DNA of 64,000 nucleotides from Apostichopus japonicus (Eukaryota; Echinodermata; Holothuroidea; Aspidochirotida; Stichopodidae). The notes under the pieces are model-generated. The model made no database searches and was not told the DNA's origin. It worked only from the letters and a program-made list of their open reading frames with translations. The translations under genes were made by a program, and so were the position numbers. Below are positions 1 to 11,853 of the stretch, piece after piece. Position 1 is the stretch's first letter, and each line of letters opens with the position of its first letter. The stretch is from assembly GCF_037975245.1 (NCBI RefSeq), contig NC_092574.1, forward strand, positions 23,003,713 to 23,067,712, given 5' to 3'.

Positions 1-785
1 ATTACTTGACAACACATACAGTAATCTGCTTTGAAAAATAGCCTAACCTATTTAACACAACACAAAAGCAGTTTGTCAACAATATGGCAAAGGTATGTGG
101 TTCTCACAATGCAACACTACACTAGCTACACTAGCTCTGTGCTGTGTTAAAATCAGCAAGCACCTGCTCCGGTTAGATTCATTCGTTTACTTGTTAGTAA
201 TACGATTGTTCTGCAGCACTGCAACATTCAGTCCTAGCAATGTTTAATCATTGTACATAATCGCAAATTCGTAAGTATTAATCTTTTACCATTGCCAAAG
301 TATTTGTCATTTCTTCAAATATGTTTACAATTACTTCATTACTAGCCTGGTTCACATTTATCGGATGTCTGATCGAGTGTGTCTATTGCGGTGTAGTTTA
401 ATTTCATTGTGCAAAATATATGCCTGCTATTGAGCTAGGCTAGAGCCTAGCCTAGAACATTGAACTCCCTTCTACAGAAAACTCTTGCATTCTAACCATC
501 ACACCGCTGCAAGGTGTTACATGTATTCATTGTTTTACACGTTTGCTTTTAATAGTGCTAGTAGTTGTAGTAGCCTCGTAGATTCATTCGAAAGTTTTTG
601 ATTTACTATGAAGGATTGTAAGAAACGTTGCAGATTGAAAGTTGTTGACAGGTTTTGTTTGGTAGAAGTTTTAACATGATTTAGACACCACACGTTAAGA
701 CATGAAAGAATAAATAAATAAAGACAGTGCACCATGGGGAAAGATTTGTTTTGAATGTATTTTTGCAAGGTAAAAATGACAGTGA

Positions 786-793
786 TGACGTCA
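786..793. promoter_or_regulatory. CRE-type palindrome TGACGTCA
   Basis: An exact 8-bp CRE/ATF site in a slightly CpG-richer patch. No gene start can be tied to it. The rest of 1-1240 shows nothing recognisable beyond AT-rich DNA. Confidence 0.25.
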
Positions 794-1239
794 TAACTGT
801 AACCGAGTAGTCGCGAGAAGAGCTATGCGTTTAATCAACTATAAAAGAATGAGTCGACTATCAGCACTAGTGTGCTATCGTGGCAAATCCATGGAATTTC
901 CAAAAATGTGTAATACTTACCATGTCATCATAGGTATTAGTTACCCTGACTGTACAGAAATATCATGCAGCAACAGTGTGGTTCAATACAGGGAAGGGGA
1001 AGAGCGATAAAAAAACCTTGTTTTTGAAAAGTGGCATGCTGGGGTAGGGGAATTGCAAAATGACCTACCCTGTAGCTGCTATACAAGTCCAAAAATGTAC
1101 ATAGCAGTTTTTTACACAGGAACCATATGGTATTTTAGATACAACCTATTTGAATCTTAATTTTTTTTGCAAAATATACTTACAATCATGTAGAAAACAC
1201 CCCAAAGAATCATTCATGAGATGTTTGGCAACCTCTTGT

Positions 1240-1595
1240 GGGAGTGTTGTGGTCAAATGGTTAAGGCTAAGGATTAGAGGTTTGAATCCTGGCCAGTTCA
1301 TTACAATGTGTCCTTTTTCAAGGCTTATCTCCATTGCCACTCTTCACCCAGGTGTAAACATGGGGACTTGTGAGGTAACTTGTAAATATGGTTGCATGTA
1401 CTGGTTTGTGGCTGCACCCTATGGAAAGTCCCCCAAGAGACACACTGATGTGGTACACTGTAGTGCCCCAGGAGGGATTGTTTGAATTGTGCACACTTTG
1501 GTGTGTGTTGTTACAAGTTACCAAATGACCAGGGGTTAGTATTTAAAGTCATGTTATAGGGCCTTAGCCTTGAACAAGACTGTAAACCTTCAACT
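1240..1595 (+). mobile_element. tRNA-derived SINE
   Basis: An A-box (TGGTCAAATGG at about 1252) and a B-box-like GGTTTGAATCC (about 1278) are spaced as in a tRNA gene. A body follows that begins with CACCCAGGTGTAAACATGGG, a central motif I associate with tRNA SINEs of marine invertebrates. The 3' end is not sharply defined and no clear target duplication was found. Confidence 0.6.
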
Positions 1596-1819
1596 TAATC
1601 TTGTGCATTTGTATTCTGACACAAACATTTTTACTTCTGCACGTGACTTTACTTTTGTTTTTAACGCAATGGCAAATTACTGTGAACAATGGATTTTATT
1701 CTTAATATCTCAGGTCTAAACACTCCCCTGTCACTAAGTCTTGAATTTTAAACTTTCAAAACTCAGAACATCGTGGTTACAACTTGCTAATTTGTTTTAG
1801 TACTTTGTTGCAATTTTGT

Positions 1820-1858
1820 GCTCTCAACCTATATCTGTTCAGTAGGCCTTCATCAGGG
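1820..1858 (-). other. Hammerhead-like motif, possible Penelope-type remnant
   Basis: On the minus strand CTGATGA is followed by a potential stem-loop and GAGAGC, then TTGCAACAAAG. This resembles the degenerate hammerhead core in the terminal repeats of Penelope-like retroelements (usual GAAAC/GAAAGC). No reverse transcriptase is nearby. The rest of 1596-2920 shows nothing else. Confidence 0.3.
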
Positions 1859-2920
1859 GATTTACACATGATACTGATATACTCACTGAAGTTTTAAGAG
1901 TTGCATGAGCCTAGAAAAGTCTGCTATGCTTGTTTTCATGACATGCGTAAGAAATGACATAGGTGTAACTTAAAACAGGGTGCTGCTACAGTTATAAACT
2001 TGGAAGACTAAAAAGCTTACATCACACATGATGTTACAGTTTATGAAAGGCTTTTTTCAAAATTGTGTGTGACTGTAAATCACTGCATCACGTAATCAGA
2101 GTACAACATATGGGGAATTAGCTAGGCACTACTCAGGTGAAAAGACAGAGTCTAGACTTTTTGTTGTTTGTTTATGACATAAATGACATAAATGAGCGCC
2201 AGTCGGGAAGTTATGGGCGCTGTTCTGCGCCTGGATCATTTTCACCCTTGCTCTTGACAAAGGATTCTTGACATAGGCTAGGACTAAGTTGAAGTAGTAC
2301 TGTAGGACTAGGAGTTGATCTAGATTTATGTATATATGCTGATGGTTGAGATTGACTATGTGCATAGTGAGTCTAAAAGCTGAGTTTTTCGCCGAAAAAT
2401 TCCCAATAGCCTAGATAAAGTTGTAGCAATATTTCGGTTAGGTATATTAACGATTCAGAAATACGGATAACTAAAGCCTACTGCGGTACTAGCTATCCTA
2501 ACTTTCCCCTTATTCACCAAGTCTAACGTTACACTAAATTTTAGGTACGTTCACATGATGTTAACTTGTGGCCAGGCCTACTGTAACTAGTTAGGCTACT
2601 TACTCATTCTTTCTCCAGGTAGGAATAGAAGAACGCTTGCCGTATTTCATGTTGGGTGTATGACTATTTCATACTATCACCTGTTCAATGGGATAGCGTT
2701 TTTCTTCCAACTGTTAGCAAGAATATTATGGGCATAGGTGGTTCGTTTGAAGTGCGGTTTTCACTCCGCCAGCCTGGCGTAACACATGAACCGTGTATAG
2801 TATGCTACTAGCTCTCTGAGTAGCTATAGTAATAGTATTGCTACATATACGTAACGCATACGGTTTGGAAGCGGTGAGTGCCTCGGAGTTAGTTCTCCCA
2901 AAGTACAGGTCGGATCTACG

Positions 2921-3352
2921 GAAGCGTAGAAAAAACATGTCAATTGACGTTTGAATCAAATGCAACAATTCGTCAAAATGACAAGAATCCAACAATTGAC
3001 ATTTTATCGACCAATACCAACTCATCAAAAATCTGAAAATTAACATTGACGCTGTGACTACCATATTATCATAGACTATCATACCAACTCATCGATATGT
3101 CAAAATCTGAAAATTGACGTTTTGTCGAGATGATAATAATGATAACCATAATCATAATGATAAAACGTTTATTTTCCGATTTTTGTCATTTTGTCAATAT
3201 TCATATTTTTGCCACTTTTACTATTTGGTATGATGTCGTCAAAACGTCAATTTTCAGATTTTTTGTATTATGATGAGTTGATGGCGTCAAAACGTCAATT
3301 TTCAACTTGCATCGCATCAACACGTCAATTATAACATGTCCTTTCTACGCTT
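2921..3352. mobile_element. Fold-back MITE
   Basis: Terminal inverted repeats: GAAGCGTAGAAA...ACATGTC at the left, GACATGTCC-TTTCTACGC at the right. The interior is also inversely repetitive (AATTGACGTTTTG-type motifs on the left, CAAAACGTCAATT on the right). A lone copy of the terminal motif (TGTCCCTTCTACGCTTCCG) recurs near 6467-6485. No protein is encoded and the family is not named. Confidence 0.65.
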
Positions 3353-3873
3353 TTCGAAGCGGTTGTATAGTGCATAAATACATGTGTAAAGGATCTTCTT
3401 GTATATAAGTTATCCAGGGAAGGGGAAAGGGCGGGGAGGATTACTGCCAAGTTTCTGCAGCACAATATGAAACACGATCATATCTGAGCGAAAACGGTGT
3501 AGTTTCTCGCAGTTTTAAGTTCTGAGTGTCATTTTATGAAGGCAATAAGCCACAGTATAGTCTATGTACCAAAAAGACGAAAGGATTTCTCACGTAGAAG
3601 TCAGTTCATGACATGGATCAGTATTCCAGAGAGAGAAAAAAAAACAGAATGCAAAATGCATTGAGGTTTCGATGAATTCAGTGCACTAGACGTCGGGTTG
3701 TTAGTATATAACCAGAACTAGCTGATACAATATAAATGGCCTGAACCACAATTTTGATACAATAACACTATGGCATGATAAACACAGGTCAGTCTACTGT
3801 GCATGGCTATACACCAAAACAATAAAGGTCTTGTACTCAATATTATGAATCCACATACCAAGTATTAGAGGTA
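3353..3873. other. No feature recognised
   Basis: Non-coding, AT-rich; no exon-like or repeat structure seen. Confidence 0.5.
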
Positions 3874-4335
3874 TCCACGATTTCCATCGTTAGATATCAT
3901 GTAAAAGGTTTTTCAGAGTTTGACCTTTGGTGACCTCAAAGGAGATTTGACCTCACAAGCAACAGGATTCTTGTACTCAATATGGCAATTCCATATACCT
4001 CAAATATGTTCGAGTATTGGCATTTTTGAAGTTTAGATTCTACGGATGCCCATACCTAATCTCCAATTGCCAATAGCCTCCTATTCGTATGAGGCGTAAC
4101 ACACATGTTATCCGATAGGCTGGTCAGTGGGAGATACGGTAGCTTATAAAACAAGGTTTCCACAATTTGGGCGTCTGGTGACTCCAAATGATCTTTGACC
4201 TCAATAAAATCTTGAACTGAAACATGTCACAACTACATACTAATTATGAAATTCGTCCAACCTTCCCTTCTTGAGTTATCGTGTTTACAAGGTTTTCACA
4301 ATTTGACCTCTAGTGACCCCAAATGGTCTTCAATT
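3874..4335. repeat. Diverged ~145-bp repeat family (copy set 1)
   Basis: Units share TGTTTACAAGGTTTTCACAA, then TTGACCTCTAGTGACCCC, then TTGTACTCAATATGG. The same family forms a better preserved array at 24055-25140. Copies are diverged, so the expansion is old. Confidence 0.6.
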
Positions 4336-5110
4336 GCTCAGTTGGGATGATGTGAACAATTGAACATTTTGCAGAAAAATGTTAGAGTGACGAGACACGA
4401 TCAATTTTCAATTAAACATTTTGCAGAAAATTGTTCAACTGCTCGGATGGAATGAAGTGAACAATTTGCAGAAAAATGTTGAATTGACGATATATGATAA
4501 GCTGCCAATTAAACATATTGCAGAAAATTGTTTAATTGCTCAGTTAAAGCAGCTGAGTGATCCAACATTTTTTTCTGATTTTTGAGAAGATATAACCTTG
4601 TTATCTAAACAATTTACTGAAAAATGTCAACTACTGGGGCAAAGTTTTTCTTATATTCATGGCACTTTTAAGCTTCCTTAGTAAATATATGCTAAAGCAA
4701 CATGGTGGAAGAAGGCCAGAACGACACCGTACAAATTCTGCTGACCGGCATAGGTCATTCACGTTTAGGGGCCATCGCCAAATTGGGGCAACGAGGAGAA
4801 GAAATTAAGGCATTAAGCCTTCATGTGTGAAATTTTACTGATAATATAAATATAAAAGAAAATTCTTCAATTGCTTAGTTGCTCAGTTGGAATGAAGTGA
4901 ACAATGTTACATTTTGTAGAAAATATTGAGTTGACGAAATATGATAAGTTGTCAAACATTTTGCAGAAAATTGTTCAATTGCTCAGTTTAAGCAACTGAG
5001 CAATCCAACATTTTTCATATTTTTTATAAGAAATTATCTTGTCATCTAAACAATTTACTGAAAAATGTCAACTTAATGGGCAAAGTTTGTCTTATGTTAA
5101 TGGCACTTAA
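4336..5110. repeat. Direct repeat pair (~250 bp each)
   Basis: About 4395-4680 and 4862-5105 share a diverged sequence with AACATTTTGCAGAAAATTGT, GCTCAGTT and CTAAACAATTTACTGAAAAA. The 180-bp spacer has a GC-richer patch (4700-4800). It could be an old transposon with subterminal repeats; no coding sequence is recognised. Confidence 0.6.
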
Positions 5111-5577
5111 AATCTTCCGTACATTTAGGCATTGTAACGGAGTAATTACGATTTATTTTCGCCAATTTGACCACTGTTTTGTACGTTGTTCCATTTTCTC
5201 TGTGTATAACCCTCGTTCCGCTCCAGGTACTACTAAACACACACTAATCATCAGTACTAAGATTGACCTTGGTTACGTAATCAGGCATGCGTTGGATCAG
5301 ACCATACTCACACGAACACAAAGTTCCAGGGCATTATTTTGAAGGGTTTTACAGTGAGTAAACTTTCTTGTATACATATCATAATGCCGATAAAGTAAAT
5401 CAAATGTTTACCTTATTGTGCACTTGTGTAAACCTTTCTTCTATTATCTAAATAGATGTGGGGATGAGTGTCGACACGATAAATAATGAAAAACATAAGT
5501 AATCGAAGCAGAGTACGCCAAATCGAGATGCAGAATATTACGCGGAAGTTTTACACCAGAACCTCAATAGATAATAG
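5111..5577. other. No feature recognised
   Basis: Non-coding; a short open frame here shows no recognisable domain. Confidence 0.4.
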
Positions 5578-5588
5578 ATCTTGATGAT

Positions 5589-5656
5589 CAGTCGTTTTGT
5601 AGTTTGGATTTTTCGTGCCCAGGTTCTTTCCTGGGTGACTTTTCTTTAAAAAAAAT
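5589..5656 (+). mobile_element. 5'-truncated copy of the U2-headed SINE
   Basis: Shares its whole length with the 3' part of the element at 6191-6383 (CAGTCGTTTTGTAGTTTGG, GTGCCCAGGTTCTTTCCTG) and ends in poly-A. It is flanked by an exact 11-bp target-site duplication, ATCTTGATGAT, at 5578-5588 and 5657-5667. This is the signature of 5'-truncated target-primed retrotransposition. Confidence 0.85.
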
Positions 5657-5667
5657 ATCTTGATGAT

Positions 5668-6175
5668 ATCAGATGTTCAAACTAAGGAATAATCCACTTT
5701 CTTCACGTTTGTTGCCGCTCATTCTTCGATTGCTGTTTGGAACTGTTCAGAGAACTGCGCAAGCAAAAGATACAAACTCGGCGTGAACGAAGGTCAGTCG
5801 ATTCCCGAAGGGATTGCATCGATGAACTGACCGTTACAGTGAAGATGGCTGTTTCGCCTGGGTACATAGAAAACTCTTACCTCTGTTCTCATCGGAAGAG
5901 CTGGTCTTACTTAGCGAATTTCCCTATATACTTCAATTCACAATACATTCTTGCCTGAGTGGTATCTCTGGTCACCGTACAGGGGGTATAAACATGGTCA
6001 GGGGGGAAATTCCACGTTGTGAAGAACGGATTCCAAGTACGAGCACTGACTTGTTGAGCGGACTTTGCCCCTCTATTCAAAATGATGTAACATGACAAGG
6101 ATGCGTATGTAAGGTCAGATATTACCATAGGGTCTCGTTGTGCGTGCCAATATTGAATATAACATATTGCTAACA
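5668..6175. other. CpG-richer unassigned stretch
   Basis: Between the two SINE copies lies a stretch with more CpG than its surroundings and an ATG in fair context near 5846 (AAGATGGCTG). No splice partner or domain supports a gene. Confidence 0.3.
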
Positions 6176-6190
6176 AGTTCATACAACAAG

Positions 6191-6383
6191 ATCGCTTCTC
6201 GGCCTGTTGGCTAAGATCATGTGTAGTATCTGTTCCCTTTCGAGGGGAATGGTGATGCACACCCGACGATGATCACACAGTCACAGTCCCGATGCAAGGG
6301 GACTGGGGGTGAGAGCGGATCAGTCGTTTGGTAGTTTGGTTTCGTGCCCAGGTTCTTTCCTGAGCGACTTTTCCTTAAAAAAA
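6191..6383 (+). mobile_element. SINE with a U2 snRNA-derived head
   Basis: The first ~45 nt (ATCGCTTCTCGGCCTGTTGG...CTAAGATCATGTGTAGTATC) match the 5' end of U2 snRNA with about two changes, from its first nucleotide onward. The Sm site and 3' half of U2 are absent; an unrelated body follows, with a tail shared with 5589-5656 and a poly-A run. An imperfect 13-bp target duplication flanks it (AGTTCATACAACA at 6176-6188, AGTTAATACAACA at 6384-6396). SINEs with snRNA heads are known in other animals. It is not a functional U2 gene. Confidence 0.85.
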
Positions 6384-6396
6384 AGTTAATACAACA

Positions 6397-7040
6397 TTGC
6401 CGGTACAAAAAAAAATGAGAGAGGCAACGAAGCAGAGAGACTGTTTACAACGTGTGTAAGTGGTAAATGTCCCTTCTACGCTTCCGTAAATCGGCAAGTG
6501 TCATATTTATAGCATGAAATTTAAGTTTTTCGTGTCCAAGATCAAATCAGCGCATTTGGCTTCTCAACCTCTTTGCCTGAAACTATAGAAAAGCGAGCCA
6601 GTAAGCCGCGGTAGCCTTAGCCAGTTTTCCCCTGTTCAACCCAACCAAGCCCTCGATTTCCAGTCTACGTATATATGTAGCTTCACTTGCGAAACCAGGG
6701 AAGCTCCCTGCATGGTTAAACCCGGAGCTGGAGTTGCTGGTATAATTCGAAACGATAAAATGGGGCCCTTTCTTACCCTACAAGGGGACGAAGCATTTGA
6801 GTCCCTCAGCCCACTGTGCGACCCCTAGTAAACCAATATAGCAACTCATAATCTGGCGTTAAAATCAAAATAATATTATATATGTATAAAAAAAAAAGTT
6901 TTTCGTGTGTTAGCAAAACTAGCGGTGGCAACTCAGTTTAGTAGAAAAAACAAGGATCAGGAGAGAAACTGAAGTCCCCATCAAGGACCCTATAGGAGAC
7001 ACACAGAAAAAAAACTGAAGACACAAACACTCAGACCCGA
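6397..7040. other. No gene recognised
   Basis: Contains a lone terminal-repeat fragment of the fold-back MITE (about 6467-6485). Otherwise non-coding. Confidence 0.4.
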
Positions 7041-7076
7041 CTATGCTTAAATGGAAGCTGGTCACTTCGCACAACA

Positions 7077-7150
7077 ACCATTTCGCCCAACATGCCATTT
7101 CGCCCAACCTTACCATTTCGCCCAACCTTGTTGGTCATTTCGTCCAACCA
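7077..7150. repeat. Short tandem repeat (CATTTCGCCCAAC-type)
   Basis: Four to five imperfect copies of a 13-18-bp unit. They abut the 3' end of the minus-strand LINE and may be its terminal repeats, as in CR1-like LINEs. Confidence 0.6.
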
Positions 7151-9170
7151 ACCAGAAAGCGCTTAAAGTGCTTGTCCAAAGCATTCTTAAGCCCATTCAC
7201 ACTACTTGCAAGTACCACTTTCTCAGGCAAACCGTTCCACTCATTTACAACTCTATAAGAAATAGTTATGCCGAATATTAATCCTACTTTGCGACTTTTT
7301 GAATTCAAGACAATGACATCTGTTCCAACTACTATTAGCATACAGGAAAAAGTCAGTGAAGGATAAATTGCCAAAACATACACAATCTTCAAAACCTGAA
7401 TCAAGTCACCACGTAACCTCCTAAGCTCCAGTGTGGTGAGATTCAGTAGTTGTAACCGCCTATAATAAGGAACACTCTTTAAGGAACTAATCATCCTAGT
7501 AGCCAGGGGCGGGATTTGAGCTGTGAAAGTGTGGGGGGGGGGGGGACCTGCCAGCAAGACAATCTAAGCGGAGCGCCACCATCGGTTGGCGCGGAGCGGA
7601 GCGTACAAGAAAGTTTTTGGCTTTACAAACCCTCCAGATGGCCGGAAACGGCACTTCCCGAGTGCTCTACTGCTGCATGCACCCATCCTTGAAATATGGA
7701 TCTCGTCTGCAATTTTATCTAGATAGTTAATTATCGTTTAAAAATTTGAAGAGGATTGATAGTAGAGCATATGGTCAGATGGTGATGTACAACTTTTGTT
7801 ATACGTCACTATCTAAGCGGAGCGCCATCATCGGTTGGCAAGGAGCGTCGAAATTTTCGATTAAAGGTACCCTTAGATCGGTAAAATTAACACCCATATA
7901 GGCTTTAAATTGCATCTAAACAATTAATAAAAGTGTGTAAATTTAGGGAGGACGGATAGAAGAACTTATATGGTGATGTACAACTGAAGCTACGTCACTA
8001 TGTAGGCGGTGCACCACCATCAGTTGGCGCGGCGCGACGAAATTTAAGCAAAAAGGAAATCCTAGATCAGCCAAAATGATACCTCTGGTAACAATAAATC
8101 GCATCTAGACAGTTCTTTCCCCCTAAAATTATTAGTATATTGTGCATCGGACCGATCAATAAAAATACCGAAACTGCCGAGAGCTGAATACTGTAACATT
8201 GGATTTAATGTGTTACTGTGTTAGTGCCAATTTGTAATTTACATTATTCGATTTGCATGCATCATTCCAGGATTTCGAGCAGTAAAGAAATTACATCGGC
8301 ATTGCCATTACATATTGTTGAATAACACGGGGGGGGGGGTCATGTGTCAGTGTATTGAATTTAATTATTGATATACCCAATATTCAAATCTGGCTTTCGT
8401 AAATCGTTTCTCTGGATTTAGTTATTCAACGCATTCAGTAGAGCAGCAACGTTAAAAATCAATTCCTGAAGCTAGCACATGTCGCGGATTCATCACATGC
8501 AGAATTGAATCGCTAGTGTGTTAGCTCCAGAATTCGTAACCTGTGCTGCGAACCATTTGCTAGCTCCAGCACCAGTTATTCTGCATGCTACATGTTACGA
8601 TGTTAAACACAAATTCGACTTAAGATTCGAAACAAATAGGCCTATTTGATAGAGCTGTTGTGGGGGAATAATTTCGATTAGGGTCATTGTGCACATTTGT
8701 CTGCAAAAAACGACACAAAAGTGAACTGAGGTCTGGGAAAAAGTGGGGGGGGGGGAGGCAAATGCCCCCTCTTGCCACCCCCCGTAATCCAGCCCATGCT
8801 AGTAGCCCTCCTTTGGACCTTTTTGAGTACGTCCTTATCCATAGCAAAATATGGGTTCCAAGCCTGCACAGCATACTCCAGATGAAGCATAACTAACTGT
8901 TTATAAAGCCTAACTACTATGTCCTCTTTCAGAAAACTGAAGTTCCTCTTGATCATACCTAAAACCCTATTGCCTCTTTAAGCAGCTTCGAGACAATGTT
9001 TAGAAGGTGGCGGAGATGAGTCAATGTAGATCCCGTCTCTTTCAACAAAGACCTCCTGTAACTCCACACCATTAAGATCGTAGGTATACTTTTGGTTACT
9101 ACTACCAATATGCATCACCTTGCATTTGTCAATATTAAAAAGCATTTGCCATCCCTGACACCAGGAAAAA
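7150..9170 (-). pseudogene. Non-LTR retrotransposon (CR1/Jockey-like) RT 3' remnant, split by a transposon
   Basis: Read on the minus strand, the LINE runs 9170-8807 and resumes at 7503-7150. The first part encodes WQMLFNIDKCKVMHIGSS, NRVLGMIKRNFSFLKEDI, VRLYKQLVMLHLEYAVQAW and VLKKVQRRAT. The second continues RMISSLKSVPYYRRLQLLNL, TLELRRLRGDLIQVLKI and YRVVNEWNGLPEKVV. These are the RT thumb and C-terminal segments typical of CR1/Jockey-type LINEs. Frameshifts and stops show it is dead. The break falls exactly at the 8-bp duplication around the hAT-like insertion. The 5' part (endonuclease, RT catalytic YxDD) is missing. Confidence 0.85.
7504..8798. mobile_element. Non-autonomous hAT-type element inserted in the LINE
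   Basis: Exact 8-bp target duplication CTAGTAGC at 7496-7503 and 8799-8806. Termini CAGGGGCGGGATT and, inverted, CATGGGCTGGATT. The interior has runs of G and three copies of a subrepeat around AGCGGAGCGCCACCATCGGT (7567, 7815 and a diverged one near 7989-8040). No transposase seen. A fragment of the same family is at about 25170-25255. Confidence 0.85.
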
Positions 9171-9329
9171 ACCTAAGCTAGCCCTCGGACGATAGTACCC
9201 CAGATTTGCTGACAGGTTTGTGGAAAACCCTCAGATCTTCGTCTTTCATCAATTACTGAATAAATTAAGCACACAATTGCTGCAAATGGTCTAATGAGGA
9301 GAAAAGGAGAACTGAAGTTCTTTGTGGAA

Positions 9330-9440
9330 CTTCCCTTCATTATACGAGCTCAACCTGGTTAGCCCTCACTTGGTTTATACCCAGAAGAAACGGTAATTTT
9401 CCGGGTATCACGTGATCTACGAAGTTCATTCCTGCTGCAG
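9330..9440. repeat. Interspersed repeat shared with 30525-30740
   Basis: AGCTCAACCTGGTTAGCCCT, then ACTTGGTTTATACCCAGAAG and ATCACGTGATCTACGAAGTT recur, inverted, at about 30655-30740. Probably a MITE fragment. Confidence 0.6.
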
Positions 9441-11340
9441 CTGCTTCATTAGCTGAGACAAAGAAGACTTCATCACTACAAGACTTCATCACTAGAATCA
9501 ATACAGGGTCTTCACAGCACATTTAAACAGTTAGACTCAAAACAGTTAAAAACAAAATGAACACAAAGTTTCAATGTTATTATCTAGTTTATTAAAATCA
9601 ATGCAGGCTTTAAATCTTGAATTATAAACAAATAATAACTCTTCAAATCATCTCCCGACAATATATGGTCTGTCCAAGATGTGTCAATTGATCTTAGAAA
9701 CTGTCACAAGAAAAATAAGGGGAAAAAATGATAAATAAAACCATCATATCGAACATTAAATATTTCATGATTCAATTATTTTACAGCAATTATTGACAGT
9801 TTCTCTTCAAATAGTTTAATACAGAAATGGAGTAGGTATAAAGACATATGCAAAATTCCATTGACAGTAGGAATGGTCACAGTTTACGATTTTGGTATTT
9901 GTTTCAAACTGTTTACAGATTTTCACATTTCCGTTTTCTTACATATGTTTTTACGGGAGCAATGCTGCTTCTAACTTTAACCCGTCAGTACGGAAAAGTG
10001 ACATACCAGAACCGTTGAAACTTTGACATCGACTTCCATGGTACAGGCTTGGATATTGTTAACTTTGTTCTACGTCAGTGCATGGGAAGTATTAGAATCA
10101 TTAATCTAACCATTAATTCGATGCGATGTAAAATCCTTTTTCCCAAAGTCATCTGGGTGTGCTAGAGTGATTGATTTCCTTGTTACCTGTTACCGCTGTT
10201 ATGGTGTTTATACATTCAGTGATTGAACAGTAACGGATATTAAAACATCATAAAGCAAATCCCATCACCTGCATAGACAATAGCCATGCATAAAATTGAC
10301 ACATTAAATATACGTGAATGTAACAAGAGAATTGTTGGAAGAAAAACAACAAGAGCGACTAAACTTGCAATTTAAGGCAAGCATTAAAGATTTTCATAAT
10401 AATATCATTAAAATACAATATTCTACAAAATGTTTCATTTATACCTGATCTGATGAAAGCACAAAATATGAAATTTGATAATTTATGATGGAAGACATAC
10501 CTTTACTAACAAATGATGGAAAACATTTTTACCCGTATAAATAGTTTAATTTGGTCATGATCATAAATTTGTAGATGACTTCTCCTTCATTGCTGTGATG
10601 ACTTTCACTTAAGAAATCAATGAGGCCCACAAAACTCTGTTAATGTAATAAATAACTGCACTCAATCATATGATTTTTCTCTTAATTTGGTTTATACCTG
10701 AGTAGAGTGATTATAACATACCTAGCTTTTAACAAAAGGGAGTTGAACACCGACCAATGATTTCCGTTGTTCAAATCTTACAGTAAAACCTTAACTATGC
10801 ACTTAATCTGCATGTAATTCTTGTTCAATTTCACTTATTCTTGCATAAATACATTTTTCATAGATTTCCATTGCACTTCTAGTTACTGAATATTCATTAG
10901 GAATTGACCTGAACCCCTGTAATGATAAAGAAAATTGTTACCATGAGATTAGAATTTAATCAGACTAAAGAGTTAAATTTTGGAAAGTTTAAAGAATTTG
11001 GATAAGGAGTAGGAAAGCCAATCCTCATTATTGGCATATTGTGGTATAGTGTCAGATGGCACACGACTCTATCAGAAAGATGTAAAAAATGTTTTTTGTA
11101 AAATATTTGGAAAATATCACGGTTTCGAAGAGAAGATTGGAAACTGGAGGAGCCTAAGTATAAAGCCAATAAAGCCACTTGTGCGTGAGTTCTGGTATTA
11201 TTTATTTACTGAATTTTTCTGATAGAAATTAGGCTCATTCTCATTAATATTTCTATCATTCACAGTAAAGACAGTTGAATTTTCTTCTTCTTTAAAAAGT
11301 GATCATATGATAATAAATTCTGTACTTTATCAAGTGAAGT
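9441..11340. other. No gene recognised
   Basis: AT-rich, with no splice-compatible coding exon. An AATAAA on the minus strand (11201-11206) is the first canonical poly-A signal met downstream of GM2A beyond the array. Confidence 0.4.
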
Positions 11341-11344
11341 ATCC

Positions 11345-11645
11345 AGCCATCAGTTGTGACCTTCTCTCCTTTCTTTCTGTTCTACCATCCCTATATAGCT
11401 AGTTCTATGCTGGGGGCACCACCATTTTACTTGTATAATTAACATAAGAAAGGCAAATTTTTCTTGAAATCCCTTCCCTGCCACTTTCTGGGTTGCATTG
11501 AATGAGACTGGCACCCGAGCTAAGAAATATGCTATATAGGGAGGGATTGCCATCAACTAAGAGCTGGATAGCTCAGTTGGTAGAGCCATAGGCTTGTTAC
11601 TCAGAGGTAAGAGGTATACCATTCAAATCTCCTTCTATGGATAAA
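11345..11645 (+). mobile_element. tRNA-derived SINE copy
   Basis: TAGCTCAGTTGG (A-box, about 11570) and CATTCAAATCTCC (degraded B-box, about 11620) lie at tRNA spacing. They are preceded by a segment (GGAGGGATT...CAACTAAGAGCTGGATAG) whose diverged relative is at about 20990-21090. Confidence 0.55.
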
Positions 11646-11649
11646 TTTG

Positions 11650-11667
11650 CATATATATACATATATA

Positions 11668-11731
<64 letters not shown>

Positions 11732-11736
11732 TATAT
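11650..11736. repeat. AT dinucleotide microsatellite
   Basis: Long (TA)n run immediately left of the tRNA-like SINE. Further (AT)n runs are at 11859-11881 and 19531-19561, so AT runs mark both array ends and the inversion point. Confidence 0.95.
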
Positions 11737-11737
11737 A

Positions 11738-11853
11738 GTGTCCATAGCCTAGTGGTTAGGGTGTCCGCATATAAAGCGGGAGGCCCGGGTTCGAATCCCG
11801 GTGGAGGCTGGAAGTTTTTTCTATGTTCTGAATTTTCCTTCTCATTACGTTTT

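Noticed and set aside
5737..5958. Coding exon in the CpG-richer stretch near 5.8 kb
   Set aside because: No domain, no splice partner on either strand, and only a short frame.
6191..6240. Functional U2 snRNA gene
   Set aside because: Only the first ~45 nt of U2 are present; the Sm site and 3' stem-loops are missing and the piece lies within target duplications.
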